64,000 nucleotides of DNA, taken from the NCBI GenBank assembly GCA_039881145.1, contig JAYKKI010000008.1:37161001-37225000 (forward strand). The letters are read 5' to 3'. Under the pieces are notes generated by a model, which did no database searches, was not told the DNA's origin, and was given only the letters and a program-made list of their open reading frames with translations. A program made the translations under genes and the position numbers. This document shows, piece after piece, positions 50,760 to 62,560 of this stretch. Every line of letters starts with the position of its first letter. The first letter of the stretch is position 1. The stretch is from Druceiella hillmani. Lineage: Eukaryota; Arthropoda; Insecta; Lepidoptera; Hepialidae.

Positions 50760-50908
50760 TTATACTATATACGTTTAAGAAGACTTCGGAATCGATTGTG
50801 TCTTTATATTTATGGACATTGCGTAATACGTTTAATTTCTTTGATGTTTTGTAATGTATCACTGAGGACTTTTGCTTTAAAACGAAAATGGAAATATTGA
50901 ATTACAAT
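50760..50908. repeat. 149-bp direct repeat flanking Helitron copy 1, left copy
   Basis: The repeat runs from 'ttatactatatacgtttaag' to 'gaattacaat' just before the element. It matches 51326-51474 at 146 of 149 positions by eye, with no indel. Confidence 0.9.
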
Positions 50909-50910
50909 CA

Positions 50911-51325
50911 TCATATATATTAATACGCTAAGGTTAAGATGTTACTCTCCCTTTTTAGAAAAAAACCTCACAACTAATCCACATAAATTATATATCATTT
51001 TATAGATAATTGCTTGCTCTACCGGCATCCACAACTAGAAAATTTATTATTGCTATTGTTTTTGCAAATTAATTAATTATTAAAATTATATACACAAAAC
51101 AGCAATGCTGCCATCTAACGGCTCAACGTCAATATGATTAACGGTCGGTACAATTTTTGTTTAATTTCAAATCCACTCCCGTATAAATAAAGTGGCGCTT
51201 TAGCTCAATGCTTTTGATACTTGCGCCTCTATATGTCAATTTTAGTAAAATATTTGTTTGATCTGTCATCTGAGCTTCATAATGGAATAAACAATAATGC
51301 GAAGACTTCGCACGGGTCACGCTAG
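50911..51325 (+). mobile_element. Non-autonomous Helitron-type element, copy 1 (415 bp)
   Basis: The element starts TCATATATATTAATACG after an A and ends CACGGGTCACGCTAG before a T, the A|T target choice of Helitrons. Just inside the 3' end is the hairpin gcgaa-gac-ttcgc, 14 nt from the terminal CTAG. There is no terminal inverted repeat and no coding frame of note, so it would depend on a Rep/helicase supplied elsewhere. A near-identical copy lies at 59291-59702. Confidence 0.75.
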
Positions 51326-51474
51326 TTATACTATATACGTTTAAGAAAACTTCGGAATTAATTGTGTCTTTATATTTATGGACATTGCGTAATACGTTTA
51401 ATTTCTTTGATGTTTTGTAATGTATCACTGAGGACTTTTGCTTTAAAACGAAAATGGAAATATTGAATTACAAT
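51326..51474. repeat. 149-bp direct repeat flanking Helitron copy 1, right copy
   Basis: The repeat begins at the exact base after the CTAG terminus. The three differences from the left copy are all G-to-A or C-to-T in this copy. Unique DNA resumes after 51474. Confidence 0.9.
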
Positions 51475-52629
51475 TTATTAATATCATACATTTAGCTACC
51501 CAATTTGAATACGCGGATTGATCATGCATTTTATATGATAACATAATGTTGGCTAATAAGTTTTTGCCACGATTTGGGACTTTGCTTGAATGTTTGTCGA
51601 GTGCTCCAGCACGTTTTATTTTAAAGTATAAATGGACCAAACTTTGCGAAGTTAATGAGAATAAGTTACGTTAATGAGAATATGTCAGAAAATGGATTTA
51701 AATTGATATCGAGCAGTGATTTCTTATGTCTGTAAAAATTAATAAAACTAATTATAAGTAAATGGAGTTCCAAAATGTGTTATATGCGTTAATTACACAG
51801 GTATTACAGGTATTAGGTTAATTACACATAAATGCTAATAATTCAGTGGAGGGCAAAGAGGAGTTTCAATAGCTAAATTTGAACAGAACCCAGTAAAAAT
51901 AATGTTGAAATACTGGTACAATATAAAGAGCTTTATTCATCAAAGTTGCTTCCACAGAGTTTTACGTTGAATGCAGATATTTACAGTTAGTAATTGGATC
52001 AACAACTAACAAGTTAAGTAGATAACAGAATCGATATCATTTTCTTCTTAAAACTGCTAGACCACATACCGTAAAATAAACTTGTCAAAAATTATATTAG
52101 CATCTCTGGGTTCTGCTAGTATATCCATCCTATGCATCCGATATTGTACTATCAATCGGATGGTTTGGATATCCACCCTATTCATTTGACATTTTACCAT
52201 TAATCAAATCACTTGTTAAAAGCTCTAAGCTATTGTTTGCAGAACAAAAAAATTTACAGCTTGGAAAACGTTCGCGAAAGTCTTGTTAAGTATTTTTAAA
52301 CTAAATCACTAGATTTTGTATTGTCTCTGCTTACCATTTGGCGGTAAGTCATAAATAAAGATGTCGCATAAACAGATTGATTTCTTTATGACATATAGAT
52401 TTATAAAAAAAAATTAAGAACCAATCGGATTAAGAACGTATGAGTTAAATCTACTTTAAAATAAATTGTCAGTGTTTTAGCTATATGTTACGTTATATTT
52501 TCTGCATATCTAACATTGTGTATTTCTTTGGCGAATCTAATACCATTATTTTATTCGACCAGCTTTAAAGGAATAATTTTCAAACAGAGGTGTATTTATT
52601 TTTCTCAATAATAATTTTCTACATTTTAA

Positions 52630-52780
52630 TCTTTGCTAATAGCCGACCTGAAGTTGTAATACAACGAAACCCAGGTCGCGGTAAAGAACTTAAAGAAAGT
52701 AATAATAATACTACATGACGTAGTTTAATTTAATTGTGAATAATGCATTTCTATAAGATTAATGCTAAATATATTCGTTA
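52630..52780 (+). mobile_element. Penelope-like element terminal fragment 5 (single arm)
   Basis: This is a single + strand arm. It begins 'ctttgctaatagccgacctg', continues through the stem-loop and 'acgaaacccaggtcgcggta', and ends 'ttctataagattaatgctaa' then 'atatattcg'. It starts at the same point as the right arms of the inverted copies, so that boundary looks like a real unit edge. Confidence 0.72.
52644..52683 (+). ncRNA. Hammerhead-like motif, decayed (PLE fragment 5)
   Basis: The + strand reads gac / ctgaa / gttgt-aat-acaac / gaaac / ccag / gtc / gcgg. The GAAA and GUC elements are intact, but the second half of the CUGANGA core is shortened by deletion. Confidence 0.4.
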
Positions 52781-55737
52781 TTTTTAATCATAAATTACCA
52801 ACGTTTAAATCGAACGCCTCAATGTGGAGATACTTCAGAAAAATTTCATTTCATTTTAAGGTTTGTGTGATAAATATAATATTCACTTTTTTTTTAAATA
52901 AGCTATATTTATAGTGTTATGCTTAAGAAAATGGAGAAGCATAAAAATTACCATCATGTCGTTAGACAAGTTTTTTTTTCAGTTTGGCTTATCTGAAAAG
53001 AAGAGAATTAGTAATTTTTTGAAAAGTCATAAGGCCTAATTATATATTATTTGTTACAACATACACTGACAAAATCATAATATATTTAGAAAAAAATTCT
53101 GTAGTGCTTTAGAAGTAGCCATTTTCAATATATAAGAAAACTTCTTTAACTTAACTAAAAATTTATTTGATCGGGTTTTTGCCTACAAGTTTTCTTGCCT
53201 ACTAGATAGAATAATTAAGAAAAAATTGGGGAAAGGATTGATTGAAATGAATTAACAAATATTATTACTTTGGAGCAAATTAAGAACTATCATTTTCATT
53301 GATTCTTGAGTTTAATTTTTTGCAGTATATGAAGCATTTGAATGAAATAGGCGCGCTTAGAGCCCGTTGATGACAGCCGCCCTTTCCAACTATTACTAGA
53401 AATATTGTAAATTTCGTATTTTAGCGAAATATTTTTCGAAATTTTAACAATTTCTTTTGTAGACAATTTCTTTATGAGTATATGTTTTGAGTACACAAAA
53501 TATCGCTTTTTCTTCACAATGGTTATTTGTCTTACAAAAAGCAATAAAAATATGTCATCAATGCTAATAAGGTAAAAAGCTATTACTTGTATAAACAATT
53601 CAAAGCAATATATATAACTAGTTTAAAATTGGTAACATTTATGGTATTTGAAATAATGGGCCTAAAATTGTAATCGTATTAGACTATCGCTATAAGTTAT
53701 GTTCAACACCATAGTAACTAATACCGTGGTTTTTTGTAATTTTATCTGCCTGAAGTTTGTTTAGAGTATTACAAATATTCAAAACGTATTTTAAAAATAT
53801 GATAAATATGATACATGTAACAGTAAATAGTAGTAACAAAAAAAAATATGATACATGTAACAGTAAATAGCAGTAACAACGTGTATCTCTTCAAGTCTCT
53901 TCAGTTTTAATCTCCCAGTAAATCATTTATTAATTATAATTGTAATCTCCCAGTAAATCACTTATTAGCTACAGTAACTCACTTATTAATTATAATTGCA
54001 GTCTCACAGTTATCAATAATTCTCGATTCTTTTAATCGTTAACAATGGTTTTGGATAAAGCCTTTCCTAAGATTTTGTAAAAACGCTTTATTATTAACTG
54101 TTTACGTTAGGAAGTACTTTGGAAAGAATTGGTTGTGATAAGTATAAATATTGATATGAAATTATCAATTAATTAAAATTTGCACAAAATACAGAGTTAC
54201 TTCTATTGCCAAGAGATATTTAAAATTTTAAGGTAGGAATTTTTTGTAATTCTCAGTGAAAACCATTTAGATAATTTTGAAAAACCTACGAAAAAGTGCC
54301 CTTCAAAAGTGTTACGTTACACGACTTGTTTAATTTTTTAAAATGTACAATTTTAAATTATTTGCAATCATGAAAGAATCTTTTTAAGTCGCTTATTTAT
54401 TACTTTAATGGCATTATTTTTCTTAAAAGCCTTAAAATGTAACCTAATTCATAATAATATGCTTGCCAAGTTTCCTGAAAATCGAAGAAAATATTTCTTC
54501 GCTATCTTAAAAAAAAGTGACCACATAAAATTAAACGTAATTTAATAAGATAACTTATGAAATCAAAGTTAGCAGAGACGAAAACACCCCTAAATTTATT
54601 TCTATATCAAACACAAAGACCGATGATACGTGTTTTGCGACTGCGAATACATTTCCGATTTAGAAAATAATAAGATAGATCTAATTTCTATGTATATGCC
54701 TTTACCATAAAGAGATTAAAAATACGTAATGGTTGACATTACGTAATTGGTTCTCGAAAGCTTTTAGTTGAAAAGTACTCTTTAATAAATATATCCGCAC
54801 GAATTGACCCAAACCTATTTATATCTAATGGTTTTATTGCGTCTTCAAAAATATTATAATTTTCCTTTCAATCCTTATCCGCCAATTCGTTAAAATTTTC
54901 CTGAACATTATCCTGCAGTACGCGCACTTTAACTTTTAAAAGCATCCTTAAGATCCAAAGGTTAATAAGACCTTTGAAAACGTCAATTCAATGGATAAAA
55001 AAGAGAAGAGAAATTAAGAACAAACGCCGTTTAATATTGTAAATATTAGTATAAAAGTCTCATTAATTTGTGGATCGCTTACTTCGTATCACGATATTTT
55101 AATTGCTTCGTCATAAAAATAGGGTGCTTTAATTTGTTAGCCATAAATCAATGTCTCCATGCCTTGATAAAGGAAATTAAAATAAATAATTAATTTTCTT
55201 TTGATTGTAATTATTTCAACATATTGGGAAATAAATTTGCCGTGAACGTTTTCATAAGTGAAAATGTTTAAGAATATATTTTACGGCAGTAATATTTGAA
55301 CTTAAATATATTTATGTTTATATTTTTACTTAATACTCTTATTTGGCACTTTCACAAAGAGCTTTATTTGGTGTTTAAGTATACTTAGTATTTTCATTAA
55401 CTATATACCTACTATTATGTCTATTAATTTTTCATGACGTAGATATATTGCCTGCATTGTATTTCACTGAGTTCACTGAGTACACTGATGGTGCATTTTT
55501 AATAAATTATAAGATCTAAGCTTATAGTTTATGTGTATTCTTCTAGTAAGATTTTACCAAGTCTATTTTTTCATAATTATCGACTTACTAGTTTCTGAAA
55601 TAAGGGAAGGGGAGAGAGGAATGACTTTTCTTTCATAAATTTCTTGAAATATTGCCTTAAATAGGAACCTTAAGCGTTCCGTTTTTTAATTTGAAGCTAG
55701 AGGCATATGCACTAGGATATCTGAACGACTTTTTTAA

Positions 55738-55741
<4 letters not shown>
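52781..55741. other. Gene-free AT-rich stretch
   Basis: It contains small local duplications at 53795-54010 only. A 100-codon minus frame at 53296-53598 has no family features. Confidence 0.55.
53795..53880. repeat. Local direct duplication, about 41 bp
   Basis: 'atatgatacatgtaacagta' followed by 'aatagtagtaacaa' is repeated after an A-run. Related short repeats ('ctcccagtaaatca', 'cttattaattataattg') follow to 54010. Confidence 0.8.

Positions 55742-55827
<86 letters not shown>
55742..55827. repeat. (TA)n tract
   Basis: About 86 bp of TA with a single TGTA interruption. Confidence 0.95.
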
Positions 55828-55829
<2 letters not shown>

Positions 55830-56061
55830 AGATTACTGGTAGCTGTTCCTGGGATGAACAACGACTTTGTTCAGTGAAAGTTAAAGGGTATATTACATTA
55901 CCCTCAGAAAAGATGATCATGACCACATTAATAATGCTTATTTTCAATTACAATAATTCAAGTGATTATGCGATGCTTCCAGCATTTTCAACACTGTTTT
56001 TAAGCACAATTAAATGAAACTAAGTGATATAGTATTATTTCTACTTTCTCTAATTTCTTTA

Positions 56062-56104
56062 CCACGACCTAGGTTTCGTTGTATTACAACATCTCCAAGT
56101 GGGC
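56062..56104 (-). ncRNA. Hammerhead-like motif, decayed (inverted pair 6, left arm)
   Basis: On the minus strand: ccac / ttggagat / gttgt-aat-acaac / gaaac / ctag / gtc / gtgg. This copy keeps G8 and A9, which others have lost, but has changes at C3 and A6. Confidence 0.45.
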
Positions 56105-56156
56105 TATTAGCAAATATTTTCTTTTATTTATTTTTGCAAAATATATTTGCTAATGG

Positions 56157-56199
56157 TCCACCTGAACATGTTGTAATACAATCAAACCTAGGTCGTGGT
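56157..56199 (+). ncRNA. Hammerhead-like motif, decayed (inverted pair 6, right arm)
   Basis: The + strand reads ccac / ctgaacat / gttgt-aat-acaat / caaac / ctag / gtc / gtgg. G8 and G12 are both C. Stem I and the GUC triplet are intact. Confidence 0.4.
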
Positions 56200-56435
56200 A
56201 AAGAACATAAAAAAAGTTTAAATAATACTACATCATGTAGTTTCATTTAATTGTGAATAATGAATTTCTACAAAATAAACGTCAAATATATTCAACTGTT
56301 TTTAATAGTAAAGCAGAAATAAAGTCAATAATTTGTTACCCATAATTTATAAGAAATATGGTAATAATAAATACGTTTCACCTCTTTTAAAATAGGCGGC
56401 ATTAGTCGTAAGTCCTCGGTGGATTTTTTTTTGTA

Positions 56436-56439
<4 letters not shown>

Positions 56440-56501
<62 letters not shown>

Positions 56502-56541
56502 TACACACACACATATATATATATATATGTATATATATACA
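56440..56541. repeat. (TA)n tract with (CA)n
   Basis: About 100 bp of TA with an internal CACACACA segment, 140 bp beyond Penelope-like pair 6. Confidence 0.95.
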
Positions 56542-58229
56542 CCTTTTTTCTTTTTTCTTTCCCGAGACTTTATTACGCTTCATGCCGTATTTTATAACAA
56601 TATATTACATGAGCAAATATTTTTTTCAAATATTGCACAACCCATTGACGTTGATGTGGTCATAATTTTCATATGAAATAATTTGCCATCACATGAGGGA
56701 TTTTACTGTTATCGACTAACACAAGGGTACAATTTAAACTATGTATTTTTATGAAATATTCTCTTTAAATTACTTCAGTTTATTAAATATATTTGAATAA
56801 AATGACTTGAAAACCATTCATATATTACATTGAATAAAATGTATTATAATATGTATTAAAAATTCAATTAGGCAGAATATTTAACTCAAAATTTGATTTT
56901 ACGATTTATACCAGTTTCTTTTCGTTATAGTCCATATATCATAAAAGATATTTCAATTAACTGTTTTTTTTAAATATTTTCGAATATACTTCTTATAGTA
57001 TCACTTTGTTTACAACTGATCGTAAAAATGTACAAATCGTATACGTAAAGCAAAATCGTAAAAATATTTTGATTATATTCTAAATGTCTTTTAGCAAAAA
57101 TTCTCAAGTTAATTATTATATCACTTACCATCGAGAAGTCACTGGAACCTATTTATGATAATTTTTTTTTAATATGCCTTCAAGATATTACCTGTATCAA
57201 AACAAATTATTATTAAACTTTGACTTACATTAAGCGGTATTATTCTGTTTCGTAGTCAAGGAGAAATCTCGCGAACTATTACTACCGTTAATAAGAACTT
57301 TTTAAAAAACGTTCGTTGAAGTAACGAAAGGAAGAAAGCAGCTAAATAACGCACTAATAGCAAAGTTTATGTATTAAAATAAACAGTACGGATACTCGAC
57401 GATTGCAAACAGACGGAAAGCTAAAGTATCTTGAAGTAGTTTGACCCTATTGAACATGTTGTCAGACAAAAGTTTTTATATAAAAAAGATGAGAAGCGAA
57501 AAGAAAATTTGAACGAAATGAAAGGCATGGATAATTAAATTTGAGGAATTTATGAAAGATAGTAATATAAAGAATTATTTGAGAATACCTGAAGTGAAAG
57601 ACGTATAAAAGAATATGAGACTTTATCATTTTTTACCTTACCTGAATAAAAGATGGTCTGAAATTTCTTTCAAAACCATTCTTCGTAAAGTAGACTTTTG
57701 ATTAATTATTTTTTTACTGGCATAAGAGCTTCCTATGTTTTAGTAGATAATAACTTAATAAAACAGGAATTAACTATAAATATAAAATCATGAAATAATA
57801 AATCCAGTTTCATAAGCTACGCGGCAGAACGACGTTAACCTTAAGAAATTACAAATCTGGATTTATAAGTTGGTACGTGATGAAATGACAAACTATGGAC
57901 TTATGATGGAAGTTAGCCGTTCACGAATTAATGAATGCCATTAGTTTCTTCCATTTGTTGACCCACAGAGGTCAATTTTCGAAATCACCAATTTCCTTCC
58001 CATGCCTTATCGATTTACTATTTGATTTCACTCATCAAAGAAAATATGTTAATTAATATTTTCATTGCGACATTCCCTTCCACAGCATTGACAGTCGAGG
58101 AAAACAATTATTACCGCACGTAAATACTATGTATACAGATAAATTGTAACATAGCTCACTGAAAATATTCGTAACATAAATGCCGTGGTAATTATTTTTA
58201 TTCATTCAAAAACAACGAATTATTAATAA
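56542..58229. other. Gene-free AT-rich stretch
   Basis: No recognisable gene or repeat was seen. Confidence 0.55.
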
Positions 58230-58311
58230 ATATCATTATCACTTAATTTTTATTCACAACTAAATGCAACTACTTGATCTAGTATTATATCTATTTTATT
58301 TAAATTATTAA

Positions 58312-58352
58312 CCACGACCTAGGTTTCGTTGTATGACAAAATTTTCAGGTGG
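58312..58352 (-). ncRNA. Hammerhead-like motif, decayed (pair 7, left arm)
   Basis: On the minus strand: ccac / ctgaaaat / tttgt-cat-acaac / gaaac / ctag / gtc / gtgg. G8 is A. Stem II keeps four pairs. Confidence 0.4.
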
Positions 58353-58492
58353 GCAATTGAAATAATTCTACAAAATTAACGCCAAATATATTCAGTATTT
58401 GAAAACAGCCAACTTGGCTACATTGGTGGTATTTTACCATCGACTAAGAATTAAATTTCGGAACATGGTACAAATCATTTCTCTTTTAATTG

Positions 58493-58533
58493 CCACCTGA
58501 AGGTGTTGCCATCCAACAAAACCTAGGTCGTGG
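58493..58533 (+). ncRNA. Hammerhead-like motif, decayed (pair 7, right arm)
   Basis: The + strand reads ccac / ctgaaggt / gttg-ccat-ccaac / aaaac / ctag / gtc / gtgg. A9 is G and G12 is A. Stem II is re-formed with a different loop. Confidence 0.4.
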
Positions 58534-58689
58534 TTAATAATTTAAATAAAATAGATATAATACTACAATTAATTCAAGTAGTTTTATTTAGTTGTTAATA
58601 AAAATCAGGTGATAATATATTTCGACGAAATTAACGCCAAATATATTCAGTAAATATCATAACTTAAATAACCGTAGTTTCAATTTGCC

Positions 58690-58691
<2 letters not shown>

Positions 58692-58762
<71 letters not shown>
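58692..58762. repeat. (TA)n tract
   Basis: About 71 bp of TA, 40 bp beyond Penelope-like pair 7. Confidence 0.95.
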
Positions 58763-58766
<4 letters not shown>

Positions 58767-59290
58767 TGCATATTTTTTTGCAGACGTATTGAAAGTGGGA
58801 TTTCAAATATATTGTAATACATCCTAATGTCTTCGGAAAAAGTATAAAAACATTGAAAACTTTTTCCGAAGAAAAATATTAATGAACGATATGAAGATAT
58901 CAATATTACGTGGTAGACATCCACCACGTAATGTTATTCCAGTAACCATGAATTTTGTTGTGATCTTCTTGCGCCAATATTGTCAAAATTTCTCCATTTT
59001 TACTGTCCAAACGGTAAAAATTGTGACAAAAGAATACGATACTGCAAAAACTTCAAAACACTTAAACACACGTCGGAATTACTATTACTTTAGGAAAAAG
59101 AATAACCAAAATAATACTGAAAATACTCGTCCAATCTATTTTATTCTTGATACCGAGTACATTAATATTGGCTTTGAACTTAATCAAGACCAGTTTTCGC
59201 GATCTCACAATATTATGCTATTTCTTGTTGTTAATTTCTTTTATCTCTTTTTTTTAATGTCTAAATTTAAACTGAAACCGAGTATCATCA

Positions 59291-59702
59291 TCATATATAT
59301 TAATACACTAAGATTAAGATGTTACTCTCCCTTTTTTAGAAAAAACCTCACAACTAATCCACATAAATTATATATCATTTTATAGATAATTGCTTGCTCT
59401 ACCGGCATCCACAACTAAAAAATGTATTATTGCTATTGTTTTTGCAAATTAATTAATTATTAAAATTATATACACAAAACAGCAATGCTGCCATCTAACG
59501 GCTCAACGTTAATATGATTGACGGTCAGTAAAATTTTTGTTTAATTTCAAATCCACTCACGTATAAATAAAGTGGCGCTTTAGCTCAATGCTTTTGATAC
59601 TTGCGCCTCTATATGTCAATTTTAGTAAAATATTTGTTTGATCTGTCATCTGAGCTTCATAATGGAATAAATAATGCGAAGACGTTGCACGGGTCACGCT
59701 AG
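59291..59702 (+). mobile_element. Non-autonomous Helitron-type element, copy 2 (412 bp)
   Basis: This copy aligns end to end with 50911-51325, with only scattered substitutions and a 3-nt indel. It starts at the same TC and stops at the same CTAG|T. Its 3' hairpin is weakened (gcgaagacgttgc). Two independent insertions with identical ends define the element boundaries. Its first part also extends an unrelated upstream open frame (58882-59385). Confidence 0.75.
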
Positions 59703-59779
59703 TTACAATGTGATAGATTTCAACATCCATCCATTGTAGATAGTATTTGATAATTGTGCACAAGGTATTTATCAATGAA

Positions 59780-59868
59780 CTTTTTTAAAAATTAATGAAA
59801 GAGCATTGAGCGTTCAATGATATATTGACATTATTGACATTAGAAAGAGCATTCAATGATATATTGAC
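59780..59868. repeat. Local direct duplication
   Basis: 'gaaagagcatt' and 'ttcaatgatatattgacat' occur twice within 80 bp, shortly after the end of Helitron copy 2. Confidence 0.75.
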
Positions 59869-60704
59869 ATGTTTTTGAAATATTTTCTATAATTAAGTAA
59901 AATGTCTAAAGAATTTCTTGTTCGCTAAAAATTACTGCTTTAAACGAATATATAATAACTTAGTTATAAAAAATGATAATCAAAAATAATTTTAGGAGAT
60001 TTTGACAAAATCTAAAGCTTTTACTATATATAATGTATCATTTTTATTTCAAAAATGAAACGGTCGTCATGAAATGACCAGCTGTTGGAAATAAAAACTC
60101 AAAGAGGTTAAGAAAGTAAAGGACATACTGATGAGGTAATATACCGATGGTATTCATAGATAAGCTATTATATGAATATATTATTGAAATAAAAAGAAAT
60201 AATTCCAAAAATTAAAAACACTATGACTGCAAGAAAAAATCGAAGATAAAATTAAAAATCAAGGCGTCACCCTAAACCTGTCGTTAAGAAACATGATAGA
60301 AGAATGCTCTCTACTTTTAACTATATCATATCATACCTACCTATCATCACAAGGAAGTGTACGTTTATCGATGAAAATTCGCATCACATTTGAGAAATTT
60401 AATAATAATTCTAAAAAAGTCACTTTTGTAACTAAATTTTTGTAGCCGTCTGGGTATCTGCATCTAAGATTATTTAATTAAATAAAATATATAGTCTCCA
60501 CAACTACTATAACTTCTGACTTAGATTTAAGTTTTGAAACTTCACGTGATTAAGTATAACTAAAAAAGATATGTATTTTCTGCATTAAAAATCTAAAACT
60601 TACACGTTTACTTCAACTTTTATACTGTTTTTCCATACAAATATTTTGCCAACCAGTTTCAAAATTTGTTTGTTTTGGTTAAATAGGTAACTAATAAAAT
60701 AAAT

Positions 60705-61715
60705 TTAAAACAGTTCTTTATTTGTAGACGTATTAGAAACAAATAATTGTATTTAAATCTTTTAATATTAGTTTGAATGCCACGACTAAAATAGTTCTTT
60801 ACTCTAAAATAGTTTTTTATTCATAGACCTACTAGAAACAATAATATAATAATATAATAATTGTATTTAAATATTTTAAACTTAGTTTGAATGCCACGAC
60901 TAAAATAGCTCTTTACTCTAAAATAGTTGTTTATCCGTAGACCTACTAGAAACAATAATATAATAATAATAGAATAATTGTATTTAAATCTTTTAATCTT
61001 AGTTTGAATGCCACGACTAAAATAATTCTTTACTCTAAAATAGTTTTGTATTTGAAGACCTACTAGAAACAATAATATAATAATAGAATAATTCTATTTA
61101 AATTTTTTAATCTTAGTTTGAATGCCACGACTAAAATAGTTCTTGACTCTAAAATAGTTTTTTATTCATAGACCTACTAGAAACAATAATATAAAATAGA
61201 ATAATTGTATTTAAATATTTTAATCTTAGTTTGAATGCCACGACTAAAATAATTCTTTACTCTAAAATAGTTTTGTATTCGTAGACCTACTAGAAACAAT
61301 AATATAATAATAGAATAATTGTATTTAAATTGTTTAATCTTGGTTTGAATGCCACGACTAAAATAGTTTTTTATTCGTAGACCTACTAGAAACAATAATA
61401 TAATAATAGAATAATTGTATTTAAATCTTTTAATCTTAGTTTGAATGACACGACTAAAATAGTTCTTTACTCTAAAATAGTTTTTTATTCATAGACCTAC
61501 TAGAAACAATAATATAATAATAGAATAATTGTATTTAAATCGTTTAATCTTAGTTTGAATGCCACGACTAAAATAGTTCTTTACTCTAAAATAGTTTTTT
61601 ATTCGCAGACCTACTAGAAACAATAATATAATAATAGAATAATTGTATTTAAATCTTTTAATCTTAGTTTGAAGGCCACGACTAAGATAATTCTTTACTC
61701 TAAAATAGTTTTTTA
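60705..61715. repeat. Minisatellite, 114-bp unit x 9
   Basis: 'gaatgccacgactaaa' or a close variant recurs at 60775, 60889, 61006, 61120, 61233, 61347, 61443, 61557 and 61671. The intervals are 113-117 bp, except one 96-bp unit (61347-61443) lacking an 18-bp 'tctttactctaaaatag' piece. The unit includes 'agacctactagaaacaataa'. Because 114 is divisible by three, minus-strand frames stay open across units. This is structure without evidence of translation. Confidence 0.95.
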
Positions 61716-62475
61716 CTAAATTTAGTTTTTTACTATTTTTACTAAACAAACCTTATATCTACTCTGTTCATTTCCTCTTTGAGACTACTTTATTTCCCAG
61801 CGCCGTGTACGAGAGCAACGTTATTGCAACAGTGCTTAAGTTTACGTTCCATTCTTTGTAAGACGACACAAAGCTTTATGGGGAACTTGATAAAAGTACA
61901 CCGAAAGGAATTAAGCGATGCACCGGGCCGAATGAACTAGCAACTGTATCTCGAAGTGGCGCAAGTTTGTTGCGAATTTTATTGAATAAGATTATACTTT
62001 TAAGTCTTAGTTAGTATAAGTGATAGGTATTTAATCGTTTACTGAATTATAAACTGATTTGTATTGTACCGTACCAAAATTGGAAACACGAAAAGAAGTC
62101 AATCTATCAAAGGGTGTTTGAGATACCGTTTGACATTGAAAGTTTAAATTTGGTACAGTTATAAAAAACAGTGGGATAAAATACAGGCATTATGTATTAA
62201 GATTTGGTTTTTGATTTTGGAGTTGAATTTTGGTGGGTAGAGATGGAAGTAAAAATGTTGTTCAAGGTTATATGGAATATAAATGGAAAGCTGGTTAAGA
62301 TATAATCCTAAAACATGAAAAAAAATCTCCCATATTGGAAAAAATGTATAGATTAAACGAATATTATCATCGTCACATTACGTATAATAGTTTTTATGAG
62401 ACATCCAACAAATACTGAATTAGAAACTTTACTTCCTTGTTTGGTGTCACTTTGTGGTCTTCTTGAAACTCGTAG

Positions 62476-62560
62476 AGACTGTCAATAATATTGACAGTCT
62501 GTACTAGCTTCAAGTAAATGATACATATTATTGACAGTCTGTGCTAGCTTCAAGTAAACG
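62476..62560. repeat. Palindrome plus direct repeat
   Basis: 12-bp arms at 62476-62487 and 62489-62500 (agactgtcaata and complement). The right arm with 'ctagcttcaagtaaatgata' is then repeated from about 62528, and a 'ccaggta' series follows to 62597. Confidence 0.85.

Larger units (their letters stand above)
56005..56298. mobile_element. Penelope-like element, inverted pair 6
   Basis: The left arm (56005-56120, minus sense) and right arm (about 56146-56298, plus sense) are inverted copies separated by a short T/A-rich spacer. Both retain the ribozyme-like segment and the 'aactaagtgatatagtatta' or 'actacatcatgtagtttcat' block. An open frame crosses the left arm, but it is a by-product of the repeat and not a gene. 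Confidence 0.78.
58230..58651. mobile_element. Penelope-like element, inverted pair 7 with spacer
   Basis: The left arm (minus sense) ends at the 'caggtgggcaattga' edge. It is followed at once by a plus-sense tail (58361-58402, 'ttctacaaaattaacgccaa') and about 85 bp of other DNA. The right arm then runs from about 58486 to 58651 and ends with the same 'acgccaaatatattcag'. So three partial ends of the family are nested here. Confidence 0.75.

Noticed and set aside
51138..51428. Related minus-strand frames at 51138-51428 and 59557-59775, which could look like a conserved protein family
   Set aside because: The shared part is the 3' portion of the two Helitron copies. Similarity follows from the repeat and not from protein selection.
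56014..56250. 78-codon + frame
   Set aside because: It lies wholly in the inverted Penelope-like pair.
58882..59385. Longest open frame after the 193-codon one (167 codons, +)
   Set aside because: Its last third lies inside Helitron copy 2, and the rest shows no family features or coding composition. It reads as chance plus insertion.
60705..61715. CRISPR-like array
   Set aside because: The 114-bp unit is repeated throughout, with no short repeat and unique-spacer alternation.
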